Shown here: one piece after another, positions 16,708 through 24,594 of the stretch
Position numbering within the stretch: position 1 is the stretch's first letter
Layout: each line of letters starts with the position of its first letter
NCBI RefSeq assembly: GCF_043642205.1
Contig: NZ_JBHZSG010000002.1
Span: 143,379 to 207,378, forward strand
Length of the DNA: 64,000 nt
Direction of reading: 5' to 3'
Source: Thalassotalea_A litorea
GTDB taxonomy: Bacteria; Pseudomonadota; Gammaproteobacteria; Enterobacterales; Alteromonadaceae
Notes under the pieces: model-generated
The model's input: only the letters and a program-made list of their open reading frames with translations
Told to the model about the DNA's origin: nothing
The model's database searches: none
Position numbers and translations under genes: made by a program

Positions 16708-18309
16708 ATGATGAAAATGAGAAATATCTGTAAGTCGCTGATTACACTGAGTATCTTATCTATTGCTAATCTCAGCTTGGCAGAAGAATTGAGCCTTAAC
16801 TCACAGACGATTTCTGCGCCTTTTTCAATATCCCAAGACCCGATACGGGGAAACTTTCTCCCTAATCCGGGTAAAGAAATTATTTTGATTGGTGAGAATG
16901 AAGGCCGCAGTCAACTGGCTATTTTTGCGGTTGATGAACGTTCTTCACAATATGAACTGTATCGTCACTTGCCGATTGATTCTGAATATTTTTCCTTTGA
17001 TACCGATGCTGAATACGATCTCAATGACCGGTTGAACGTAAAGGATACATCACAAAACCGAGTGTTAACCCCAAAGGCACCGACCAAGCCATTAAATCGA
17101 CTGTATTTTTTAACCAGTTCAAAAATTGTAGAGCTGCGTCCTGAACATCCATCGACACCATTTCAGCCCATATTGGACGTCAATTCTATCGTGATCAAGT
17201 CGTCTTCTAATTACCTCAAACGCGCAAATTTTGTGCAACGCTTAAATCAGGACACGATCCCAGATTTTGCTCTGGCGGATTTTAATGGCGTGAATATTTA
17301 TCTGTCGCAATCTAAGGCAAAAATCGATGCAAAAGAAAGTGTCTCCTATCGAAGTCAGCAGTTGCCGGTGATCCCGATTGTAGAGGTGTTTGAAAGCAGC
17401 GTCAGCTATACCCAAAGAAAGTGGTTTCTGGCGGATATGAACCAGGACAACAAGTCGGACATTGCCTGGGTAAATGCGGGGAAGTTGCTGGTACATTATG
17501 CTCAGGACGACAATGCGTTTGACCCGCAAGCCAGCGAAGTGAGCATTAACTCGCAAATATCCGGACAAAACTGGTGGGATACCCGCAATGCCGATGGATC
17601 TAACCTGGATCAGAGCAGCTTAGATCACAAGAACCTGGAACGTATGGATGATATCAATGGTGATGGCATCACGGATCTTGTAGTGCGCCATAGTACCAGC
17701 TCTGGGGTGCTGGATCGAACTAATGACTATCAGGTCTATCTGGGGAAAAAGACCGAGCAAGGCATTGTTTACGGCCAACAACCTAATACCGTGTTAGCGA
17801 GTGAGGGGACGGTTGGTGATATCGAGTTTGTTGACCTTAATCAGGATGCTCGCCAGGAAGTGCTGGTTTCTTCATTTGATATTTCTGTATCGCAAATTAT
17901 TGGTGCGTTACTTAGTGGTAGCGTCGATCAGGACGTGCTTATCTATGTGCAGGACATACAATCGGGCGCGTTTAAAAAGAGCATTAGTAAAGAAGTCGAG
18001 TTAACATTTAGTCTCTCGACCGGCAAAAGTGGCGCCCCTGTGGTAAAACTGGCGGACCTAGATGGTGACGGTTTTAAGGAGCTTATTCTTAGCGCCGACG
18101 AAAACAGGTTGAAAATATACGCTGGTGTGAATGGCGATAAGTATATCGCTAGCCGGGCACAAAAATTTTCGTTGCCATTACCACAAAATGGCGTGTTATT
18201 AAGCAGTGACGATTTAAACCACGATGGCAAAGAAGAGTTACTGGTCCGTTACGGTGTTGAGGATGCTGAACAATATCATGATGATTTGTTGATTATTAGC
18301 GCCAAATAG
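16708..18309 (+). CDS. secreted FG-GAP/VCBS-repeat protein
   Basis: 533 residues with a signal peptide (about 1-26, SLAEE). The body is a beta-propeller type array with repeated calcium-binding loops: DMNQDNKSDI (about 247), DINGDGITDL (about 314), DLNQDARQEV (about 376), DLDGDGFKEL (about 450) and DLNHDGKEEL (about 508). Each has the D-X-[DN]-X-D pattern. These proteins are exported and often bind cell surfaces or sugars. There is no anchor or enzymatic domain. The next DNA is a repeat array, so the gene ends its unit. Confidence 0.82.
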   Translation: MMKMRNICKSLITLSILSIANLSLAEELSLNSQTISAPFSISQDPIRGNFLPNPGKEIILIGENEGRSQLAIFAVDERSSQYELYRHLPIDSEYFSFDTDAEYDLNDRLNVKDTSQNRVLTPKAPTKPLNRLYFLTSSKIVELRPEHPSTPFQPILDVNSIVIKSSSNYLKRANFVQRLNQDTIPDFALADFNGVNIYLSQSKAKIDAKESVSYRSQQLPVIPIVEVFESSVSYTQRKWFLADMNQDNKSDIAWVNAGKLLVHYAQDDNAFDPQASEVSINSQISGQNWWDTRNADGSNLDQSSLDHKNLERMDDINGDGITDLVVRHSTSSGVLDRTNDYQVYLGKKTEQGIVYGQQPNTVLASEGTVGDIEFVDLNQDARQEVLVSSFDISVSQIIGALLSGSVDQDVLIYVQDIQSGAFKKSISKEVELTFSLSTGKSGAPVVKLADLDGDGFKELILSADENRLKIYAGVNGDKYIASRAQKFSLPLPQNGVLLSSDDLNHDGKEELLVRYGVEDAEQYHDDLLIISAK

Positions 18310-18414
18310 AACTGTCAGGGATATAGACATTCACAGGCGTTGGCAGTCCCAAAATGGAATTTCCTCTCTGATACGTTCAACCTAGTGCTCCTCCGTTAAC
18401 CTCAAACTTAACAA

Positions 18415-18534
18415 CGTCATCTTCACACCCACATCGTTATCCTAGCAACCACATCGTCATTCTCATACCCACACCGTCGCACTCGCCCCCACACCGTCAT
18501 CCTCGCACCCACATCGTCGCACTCGCCCCCACAC
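18415..18534. repeat. six tandem 20-bp units
   Basis: Six head-to-tail 20-mers of consensus CGTCATCCTCACACCCACAC, starting at 18415, 18435, 18455, 18475, 18495 and 18515. Units 4 and 6 are identical (CGTCGCACTCGCCCCCACAC). They run without break into a full hairpin module at 18535. Repeat and spacer are not distinguishable, so this is not CRISPR. Confidence 0.88.
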
Positions 18535-19055
18535 CGTCATCCTCACGAAAGTGGGGATCTGCTTTTGTTCTAGATTCCCAGTAGTGTCTGGGAATGACGG
18601 AAAGGCTGCGCGGGTGGGGATCTGCTTTTGCTTTAGATTCCCAGTAGTATCTGGGAATGATGGAAAGGGTCGTCATCCTCACTCCCTACGCCATCCTCAC
18701 ACTCAACACCGTCATCCTCACGAAAGTGGGGATCTGCTTTTGTTTTAGATTCCCAGTAGTATCTGGGAATGACGGAAAGGGTAGTCATCCTAAACCTCGT
18801 TATCCTAAACCTCGTCATCCTCACGAAAGTGGGGATCTTCTTTTGCTTTAGATTCCCAGTAGTATCTGGGAATGACGGAAAGGCTGCGCGGGCGAATAAA
18901 AAACCGGCTTAATCGCCGGTTTTTTGTTTTTAGAGGTAAGACTTCGTCGGGTGGAAGAGCTTGGTGTCGGCACGATTCTAACCGTCATCCTCACGAAAGA
19001 GGGGATCTGCTTTTGCTTTAAATTCCCAGTAGTATCTGGGAATGATGGGAACGGA
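18535..19055. repeat. dRS3/REP-like hairpin repeat array 2
   Basis: Modules like those of array 1 at 18535, 18600 (5' half missing, joined to GCTGCGCGGGTGGGG), 18710, 18816 and 18984. Between the last two lies a 58-base block (18898-18955) identical to the operon terminator plus start of the 50-bp repeat at 11181-11238. The region 18310-19171 holds no supported gene. Confidence 0.88.
18898..18925. terminator. displaced copy of the 11181 terminator
   Basis: The same AAAAAACCGGC hairpin and T-run as at 11181, but with no gene ending next to it; the nearest upstream stop is almost 600 bases away. It is structurally able to terminate in both directions. Confidence 0.75.
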
Positions 19056-19171
19056 ATAAGGAATAAAACAAAAGCGCGGGGTGAGTGACAGCTAGGCTTG
19101 GAATGACGTAAAGGTATGCTGGCAGTTGTTAGGTGTTGCCACGAAACCTCTGCTTCATGTACCTTACTCCT

Positions 19172-19531
19172 ATGACAACATCCTCCCAAACAACGATTGA
19201 CGACAAAGTACAACGGATCTGGACTCTGGTCGCCCTGGTGCCTGCGGGCAAAGTGGTGAGCTATGGCCAATTGGCCGATTTGGCAGGTTTGCCCGGTAGA
19301 GCTCGATTGGCGGGCAGGGCGCTTAAATTGGCCTCAGCATCACAAAACCTGCCTTGGCATCGGGTGGTAAATAGCCAGGGAAAAATCTCATTTGCTAAAG
19401 GCTGCCAACAATATCAAACACAATTGAATAAACTCCAGGATGAAGGCGTCGTTGTCGTGTCTGGACGGATCAAACTGACAGAGTTTCAATGGCAACCCGA
19501 TATTGGTGAATTATTAGCCCTGCCGTTTTAA
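19172..19531 (+). CDS. atl: alkyltransferase-like DNA-binding protein (Atl)
   Basis: 119 residues from ATG 19172; a GTG at 19133 in frame would add 13 residues that do not look conserved. The protein is the DNA-binding domain of O6-alkylguanine transferases, with helix-turn-helix residues GKVVSYGQLADLAG and an Arg finger region. The active-site PCHRV is PWHRV here (about residue 63), so the methyl-accepting Cys is replaced by Trp. That is the hallmark of Atl proteins such as E. coli YbaZ. Atl proteins bind alkylated guanine and hand the lesion to nucleotide excision repair. It sits alone just after repeat array 2. Confidence 0.88.
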   Translation: MTTSSQTTIDDKVQRIWTLVALVPAGKVVSYGQLADLAGLPGRARLAGRALKLASASQNLPWHRVVNSQGKISFAKGCQQYQTQLNKLQDEGVVVVSGRIKLTEFQWQPDIGELLALPF

Positions 19532-19737
19532 TTGATAAGCGTAATAAATCCATTCTCAATTAGCGAGTCATCTAAATCTCGGCTACATTTTTATAGTTAT
19601 ATCATTACGTTGTAATAAAAATATTCACAAGGTTGTAAGGTTGCACATCTACATTTTAAGCCGTTGTGAACAACAACCCATCCAGTAAATGCTTACATCT
19701 TTCTTGTGAATCCACCTTAAAAATAAGGAACGATTCT

Positions 19738-20178
19738 ATGTTAAAAAAAATACTGACTGTCGCAGGCTCAATGATTTGTGCCGCTTCTTTGATGTTATCT
19801 CCGGCAATGGCTGAAGAAGGCAAGCGCTATGATGACAGCGTAAAATGGAAAAATGTCGTTAAGATCACCTACAAAATAGGTAAACGTGACGATGCGTTAA
19901 AAATCATTCGCGATTACTATCAGGTAGCTTCAGAAAAAGCCAAGACGCCAATGCCAGAAATGGTTATGGAAATGCACACCGGCGACTATGATTTACTGGT
20001 TATCTGGCATATGCAAAATGGCATCGAGGACATGACCTGGGAAACCAACCCAGACTCTGTCGCCTGGCGAAAAGCGTTAAATGATGTTGCTGGTTCCGAA
20101 GAAAAGGCCCAGGAAATTCTCGACGAGTACGTAAGCTATATTGCCCATGCCGAAAATGAGATAGCACTGGTAAGGTAG
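19738..20178 (+). CDS. secreted protein of unknown function
   Basis: 146 residues from ATG 19738 (AAGGA upstream); a GTG at 19666 would add 24 residues before the signal peptide and is unlikely. The signal peptide ends AMA|EE near residue 24. The mature part looks like an alpha/beta dimeric-barrel protein: KITYKIGKRDDALKIIRDYY, then EMHTGDYDLLVIWHM, and a helical C-terminus. I cannot name the family. A hairpin element starts 8 bases after its stop. Confidence 0.75.
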   Translation: MLKKILTVAGSMICAASLMLSPAMAEEGKRYDDSVKWKNVVKITYKIGKRDDALKIIRDYYQVASEKAKTPMPEMVMEMHTGDYDLLVIWHMQNGIEDMTWETNPDSVAWRKALNDVAGSEEKAQEILDEYVSYIAHAENEIALVR

Positions 20179-20185
20179 TTTTCGA

Positions 20186-20347
20186 GATCCCATCCCCTCG
20201 GTGGAATCTCAAAAAATAGGATTCAGGTTTCAGGTTTCCGGTTTCCAGTTTCAGGATTCAGGATTTTTTGCTTGTGCTTTTGATTGTTCTAAAACCTGAG
20301 ACCTGCCATCTTTCTTGAGAACCCTCCCCAGCGGCAGGGTTCTCAAG
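20186..20347. repeat. GAGA-hairpin element 1
   Basis: Two hairpins flank a Pu/Py-rich middle. The left one is GAGATCCC...GGAATCTC with one mismatch (near 20187-20213). The right one is CTTGAGAACCCT (20314-20325) with AGGGTTCTCAAG (20336-20347), a perfect 12-bp stem. The middle has AGGTTTCAGG/GGTTTCC iterations and a reverse partner CTAAAACCTGAGACCTG. It is placed directly behind the stop of the 19738 gene. Confidence 0.8.
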
Positions 20348-20465
20348 ATTTCCCTTCTTATTAACAAATACTTTTTATCGTCAAAATGAAAATTATTTGC
20401 TTTTCAAATCCCTGATTTCAAATCAATATCTGTGCAAATTCAATGGTGAATTTTGTTAAGGAAAC

Positions 20466-20696
20466 ATGATGAATAGTAACGACTATGATGATGATTTTGA
20501 AACCGAAATTGATGATGATGAATATCAGGCTACGGGCCTCGCGGGTTTTGAAATTGCTTATGGTAGTAAAAACAAACAAGCATTAAAAAAAGCCGCCAAA
20601 ACCAAGTTGAAAATCAAGCGGAGATTGGATTCTTTGCTCGAGCAAAGACAACTTGAAAGAGAATTAGGCTCCTTTTATTACGACCTAGAACTTTAA
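20466..20696 (+). CDS. small acidic-basic protein, PA3496-like
   Basis: 76 residues: an acidic Asp/Glu stretch (4-20) followed by a basic helix ending RRLDSLLEQRQLERELG. This two-part layout with an R-L-D-x-L-L-E-x-R-x-L-x-x-E-L core is that of the PA3496 family (putative envelope integrity proteins of Pseudomonas and relatives). There is no signal peptide. AAGGA lies upstream of two consecutive ATG codons (20466 and 20469). The family match is from memory of the pattern and is moderate. Confidence 0.65.
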   Translation: MMNSNDYDDDFETEIDDDEYQATGLAGFEIAYGSKNKQALKKAAKTKLKIKRRLDSLLEQRQLERELGSFYYDLEL

Positions 20697-20718
20697 TACG
20701 AATACCAAAGGTGTAAAA

Positions 20719-20976
20719 ATGAAAAAAATAAATGTGTTTGTGGCTAGCTTGTTCACTGCTATTGCGTTCAGTGCCGTTGCTGAAGAAGCTTATGAGTTGG
20801 AATATGCGGAAGAGGCGCCTGCCAGTTATATTGAACAGGTGTTAGATACCTGCAAAATTTACGCACAAGAGGATGAGGTATCCACAGAGGAAATGATGAG
20901 TTATCTGCTGGCCTGCGTTAATGACGATTTAGAGATGAATGATTACCAAACGCTTTCGGCTCTTCCTAAAGATTAG
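20719..20976 (+). CDS. small secreted acidic protein
   Basis: 85 residues with a clean signal peptide (1-21, AVA|EE). The mature part is very acidic, with two Cys (near 45 and 66) that could form a disulfide. The start is supported by AGGTG ahead of the ATG. It follows the PA3496-like gene by 22 bases. I do not recognise the family. Confidence 0.7.
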   Translation: MKKINVFVASLFTAIAFSAVAEEAYELEYAEEAPASYIEQVLDTCKIYAQEDEVSTEEMMSYLLACVNDDLEMNDYQTLSALPKD

Positions 20977-20980
20977 CGGA

Positions 20981-21068
20981 AAGGGAGATTCCACTCCTGC
21001 TGTCGGAATCTCAAGAATTTAGGTTTTCGGTTTCAGGCGCTTTTGTTTGTTCTAAAACCTAGGGCCTG
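20981..21068. repeat. GAGA-hairpin element 2
   Basis: GAGATTCC...GGAATCTC hairpin just after the stop at 20976, then AATTTAGGTTTTCGGTTTCAGG, GCTTTTGTTTGTTCTAAAACC and a CCTGAGCC end. It lacks a right-hand GAGA hairpin and runs straight into the TGTCACC hairpin array. Confidence 0.75.
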
Positions 21069-21074
21069 AGCCCT

Positions 21075-21190
21075 GCCCGGTATCTTCGATGGCGGGCTGT
21101 CACCGTTCGAAATTTCATTTCGAATTGTCAACCAGACTCAGCGTAGTTTGCTGAGTCTGTCACCGGCCCCCGCTTTCGCCGGTGTGTACC
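21075..21190. repeat. TGTCACC-linked hairpin array, copy A
   Basis: Four consecutive hairpins. Hairpin 1 is GCCCG..ATC-TTC-GAT..CGGGC (21075-21097). Hairpin 2 is TTCGAAAT-TTC-ATTTCGAA (21106-21124). Hairpin 3 is GACTCAGC-N7-GCTGAGTC (21135-21157). Hairpin 4 is CACCGGC-N10-GCCGGTG (21161-21184). The linkers are TGTCACC or a close variant. No open frame is convincing. A second copy lies at 25432-25516. Confidence 0.82.
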
Positions 21191-21200
21191 ACCTTTCGCG

Positions 21201-21358
21201 AGATTCCACCCCTGCTGTCGGAATCTCAAGAATTTAGGTTTCCGGTTTCCGGTTTCAGGGTTAAGAGTTCAGAGTTCAAAGCTCAGACGCTTTTGTTTGG
21301 TCTAAAACCTGAGGCCTGCAATCTTTGGTGAGATCCCGCCCCAGTTGTAGGGATCTCG
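21201..21358. repeat. GAGA-hairpin element 3
   Basis: Left hairpin GAGATTCC...GGAATCTC (21201-21228), a middle with AGGTTTCCGGTTTCCGG and AAAACCTGAGGCCTGC, and right hairpin GAGATCCC...GGGATCTC (21331-21358). It ends 5 bases before the stop of the minus-strand Zn-ribbon gene. Together with the array before it, it fills the space between two convergent genes and may end transcription of both. Confidence 0.8.
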
Positions 21359-21362
21359 CAAT

Positions 21363-21614
21363 TTATTTCTGCTTCGCCTTGTTGCCGATAATTTTAAATG
21401 CCGGCGTGCCACGTACTAAAGTGTCACGGGCAAATTCCGCCTGACAATTCGGGCAGATGCCTGGCTTCTTGGTATTATCTTCGATGATTCGCTCTTTAAA
21501 GCATTTTATCAATGCCCCAGTTCCCCCTTTTTTGTATTTAAACAAAAGTTGGTTACAGCTGTTACAAATTACTTTTACCGTTTTGTCTGGCATCTTTTTA
21601 TTGGGTTTTGCCAT
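21363..21614 (-). CDS. small zinc-ribbon protein
   Basis: 83 residues with two Cys pairs, CNSC (about 17-20) and CPNC (about 54-57), that would hold one zinc. A Lys-rich middle sits between them (KYKKGGTGALIKCFKERII), and both ends are basic. Such proteins usually bind nucleic acid or protein. No partner is nearby; it is a single gene with a hairpin element at its 3' end. Confidence 0.7.
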   Translation of the reverse strand: MAKPNKKMPDKTVKVICNSCNQLLFKYKKGGTGALIKCFKERIIEDNTKKPGICPNCQAEFARDTLVRGTPAFKIIGNKAKQK

Positions 21615-21868
21615 TGTTTCGTCTCATTAGCGGAATTTTGCGTATATTGATGCAATTGCCTCAGCTTACTGAGTGGCCTTTTTACCATGAAAATCACCAT
21701 TTATACTAGCTATGAATTGAACCTGTTGTTTAAGGGCCGGCTGTTGCCATAACGCAAGCAATAAGGCTTTTTGGGATATTCGTCTGCTCTTTGTCAGAGA
21801 GTATTGGCCTTTGTTAATCAGATTCAGTTATGATTTGAAAAGTTTACGAGATAATAACAGAGGCTCAG

Positions 21869-22837
21869 GTGCACTATTTACATACAGATGACAGCCATAC
21901 ATTAGTTTTATCGCAAACCGATAAGCCGATAATTGGCGATGATGAATGTTTAATAAAGGTGCAGGCAATCGGCATTAATCGTGCAGATTTACTGCAAAAA
22001 GCCGGTAAGTATCCACCCCCTCCTGGTGAGTCAGACATACTAGGGATTGAAGTTTCGGGTGAAATCGTTGAGGTAGGAAAAAAGGTAAATGACTGGCAGA
22101 TTAGTGGCCGTGTTTTCGCTCTGGTGCCGGGTGGCGGCTATGCGGAGTATGCCAAGGTCAAAGCTAGCCATTTAATGGCGTTACCAAAAACCATGAGCGT
22201 TGAGCAAGGCGCAGCGATTGCTGAGACTTTTCTTACGGCTTATCAAAGCTTGTTCGCCTTAGCTAAATTGCAACCCAAAGAGCGAGTTTTAATTCATGCC
22301 GGTGCATCTGGTGTGGGCTGTGCCGCTATTCAACTCGCGAAAGCTGCAGGTTGCTTTGTCACGACAACCGTGGGTAGCGATGAAAAAGTAAAAGCCTGTC
22401 GTAAGTTGGGAGCCGATGAAGTCCTTAATTATCAACAGCAGGATTTTACTGTTTGGGCTAAACAACATCGTTGTCAGTTTGATGTCATTATTGATGTGGT
22501 GGCAGGGGAATACGTCGCGAAAAATATTGATGTGGCGGCATTAGATGGACGTATTGTCACGTTAGCTATTTTAGGTGGGCGATTTAGTCAGCATTTTGAT
22601 ATGGCGAAAATGTTGGGAAAACGCTTAAGTTTATATGCATCGACATTAAGAAATCGCAGCGATGATTACAAAGCCAATCTGGTTACTAACTTTAATCGTG
22701 ATTTTGGTGGCAAATTGAGTGATGAGACGTTACAACCCGTCATTGATTCCGTCATGCCTTGGCAGGAGGCAAACCTTGCACATCAAAAAATGGCGAACAA
22801 TCGTAATATCGGCAAATTGGTATTGCGTGTAAATTAA
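21869..22837 (+). CDS. NAD(P)H quinone oxidoreductase, PIG3 type
   Basis: 322 residues of the zinc-free medium-chain dehydrogenase family. It has NRADLLQKAGKYPPPPGESDILGIEVSG, the signature of PIG3/TP53I3-like quinone oxidoreductases, and an NADPH-binding HAGASGVGCAAIQLAKAAG loop (about 148-166). No structural zinc Cys cluster is seen. The start is GTG with AGAGG close upstream. It reduces quinones in the cytosol. It is a single gene. Confidence 0.85.
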   Translation: MHYLHTDDSHTLVLSQTDKPIIGDDECLIKVQAIGINRADLLQKAGKYPPPPGESDILGIEVSGEIVEVGKKVNDWQISGRVFALVPGGGYAEYAKVKASHLMALPKTMSVEQGAAIAETFLTAYQSLFALAKLQPKERVLIHAGASGVGCAAIQLAKAAGCFVTTTVGSDEKVKACRKLGADEVLNYQQQDFTVWAKQHRCQFDVIIDVVAGEYVAKNIDVAALDGRIVTLAILGGRFSQHFDMAKMLGKRLSLYASTLRNRSDDYKANLVTNFNRDFGGKLSDETLQPVIDSVMPWQEANLAHQKMANNRNIGKLVLRVN

Positions 22838-22946
22838 TGGGAAATCGCTTGGCCGATGTTGGCATGATGCCTGTTTGATATTTTGCCTGTATTTGGTTTG
22901 AATTTGGTCGAGGCAGCACTAAACCGAATCTATCAGAAAAGAAAAA

Positions 22947-22963
22947 GGAGGCATAAAGCCTCC
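22947..22963 (-). terminator. terminator on the minus strand
   Basis: On the minus strand: GGAGGC, a 5-base loop, GCCTCC, then T5-C-T4. It lies 260 bases past the stop of the 23220 SDR gene and 20 bases past the end of the possible gene remnant at 22984. Confidence 0.7.
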
Positions 22964-22983
22964 GAAATACAACACAGGGAACG

Positions 22984-23061
22984 TTAATGAGCGAGTTTCA
23001 AGTAGAAAGTTGACGTAAAGGCTTCACGGTTGCTTTCAGGAGCATCGTAATGGACTATTCG
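22984..23061 (-). pseudogene. possible decayed 3' end of a gene
   Basis: The minus strand reads 25 codons (RIVHYDAPESNREAF... ending YLKLAH) to a TAA, followed closely by a terminator. A TGA precedes it in frame. The composition is protein-like, but 25 open codons can occur by chance. The rest of 22838-23219 shows nothing else. Confidence 0.3.
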
Positions 23062-23219
23062 TCATCTTCTATTAACCCTTACGAGCCTAAGTTCGAGATG
23101 GATCACCATAAATAAAAATTTGTGCTTTTTATGTCCGCAAAAGCAATACCCGTAAAAGCAATGTCCGCGAAAAAATGACTAGCTATGTAAAATGAAGCTT
23201 TTCGTTTTATTTTTCAGGA

Positions 23220-24077
23220 TCAGTAATCAATGGTCTTGTGGTTCCAGTCTAAATAGCTGAGTTCACCATCAAAGCTCAAATTATCTACGATATCCAACAA
23301 ACGTTGGCTCACAAATTCCGGAGTAAATAGCTTGTCCTGAGGGACGTTAGCCTGAAACGGTTTGGATAATCGTGTGTCCGTTGTTCCTGGGTGGAATGCG
23401 AGTAGCTTAACGTGTTTAAAGCGCCGGGAAAATTCAATGCTGATGGTTTTCAGTAACATGTTTAAGGCGGCTTTTGATGCCCGGTAGCTATACCAACCAC
23501 CGAGGCGATTATCGTTGATACTGCCAACACGCGCACTGAAGCATATAATTTTACATGGGTGTTTTTGGGCAAACAATGGCAGCAAATGTTGCAACCATAA
23601 TACCGGCAAAAATGCATTAATGCTCATCACATGTTGCAAAGCCTCTACCGTTAAATCTTCGATTTTTTTCTCGGGAAAGAAATCAGGGTTTGAATCTGGC
23701 GTTCTGCCACCCTCTGGCAACTTGCCATGTAACACGCCATTGCAAATATAAATGGTGTCAATGTGCTCATTTTGAGTCGTTAGGGATGCACAGACTTGTT
23801 GAATTTGCTCGATAGAATTATCGCACTGAATATCCCGTACTTGGTTGGCGTCGTTGGCATATTCGGCATGGTTGGCATATTCGGCATGGTTGGCATGTTC
23901 GGCATGAACGTCTTTTGTATCGACAACTATACGGGGTAGGGCAGCTGAACGTGATACTCTGATCACTGTATCAGGCTCTTCATTGGTCGCGAGTTTGTTG
24001 ATGTTTGACCTAACCTTTGCTTGCGCAATCGCCGTTGCCAGTGCGCCATTCGCGCCAATGATCAAAGTCGTAGACAT
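23220..24077 (-). CDS. short-chain dehydrogenase with an internal repeat insertion
   Basis: 285 residues. An N-terminal IIGANGALATAIA replaces the classic TGXXXGIG, NG is seen near 110, and the catalytic YSYRASKAALNM sits near 190-200. The protein belongs to the CsgA/C-factor-like SDRs. Between strands 2 and 3 it carries a His-Ala-Glu-[HY]-Ala-Asn repeat (about residues 57-77) encoded by an 18-base tandem repeat (23854-23907). That insert is absent from the shorter SDR at 15972, which otherwise resembles it. The substrate is unknown. Confidence 0.8.
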   Translation of the reverse strand: MSTTLIIGANGALATAIAQAKVRSNINKLATNEEPDTVIRVSRSAALPRIVVDTKDVHAEHANHAEYANHAEYANDANQVRDIQCDNSIEQIQQVCASLTTQNEHIDTIYICNGVLHGKLPEGGRTPDSNPDFFPEKKIEDLTVEALQHVMSINAFLPVLWLQHLLPLFAQKHPCKIICFSARVGSINDNRLGGWYSYRASKAALNMLLKTISIEFSRRFKHVKLLAFHPGTTDTRLSKPFQANVPQDKLFTPEFVSQRLLDIVDNLSFDGELSYLDWNHKTIDY

Positions 24078-24183
24078 AGCAAAACCTTTTAGGGTGTAGG
24101 GTTGGCAAAAATGGCCAGACTGAGCACGTAGCTTATGTTTGGCAAATCTGATGAGCAGGATGAACTTACGTGCGCTTGATGGT

Positions 24184-24585
24184 TTATTTGCTTTTGTTTA
24201 AATCGGCACATTGACTGCAGTCAAGTCGCTCCTGTCCGGTAAGCCAGCGTGAAATATTAAATCGGTTTTTCGCAAACACCAGATACGCTTTGTCCGCAAC
24301 AGGACGCAGTATGGGCCATCGCAACGGTGCAACGCGCCAGCGCTCTCCGACTAATGCCCAGGCTTTATAGGTAACGTCAAGACCCAGCAAAAGTTTGTTA
24401 TTCTCATCTTCGCCATGCAAAATTGAGCGGGCTTTTTGTAAATCAATATGAGGATAAAGCTCGGAAAAGTCCACACGGTTGATATCGATAAAATAAATTA
24501 GGTTTTCTGTGTTTTTACGCTGTAAGGCCCGCATTTCCTGCAGGCAAAGTGGGCATTGGCCGTCATAGAATATTGTCAGTTTCAT
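24184..24585 (-). CDS. DCC-family thiol-disulfide oxidoreductase-like protein (DUF393)
   Basis: 133 residues. The N-terminal LTIFYDGQCPLCLQEM holds the D-X-X-C-X-X-C signature of the DCC family, which has a thioredoxin-like fold. A C-terminal CSQCADL adds a second Cys pair. It is probably a cytosolic redox protein of unknown partner. A 14-base tandem repeat separates it from the upstream DUF3429 gene. Confidence 0.82.
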   Translation of the reverse strand: MKLTIFYDGQCPLCLQEMRALQRKNTENLIYFIDINRVDFSELYPHIDLQKARSILHGEDENNKLLLGLDVTYKAWALVGERWRVAPLRWPILRPVADKAYLVFAKNRFNISRWLTGQERLDCSQCADLNKSK

Positions 24586-24594
24586 TTGAGTTAC

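Noticed and set aside
18415..18534. CRISPR-like array of 20-mers
   Set aside because: Units abut without unique spacers, no cas genes are in the window, and the units are pieces of the hairpin module.
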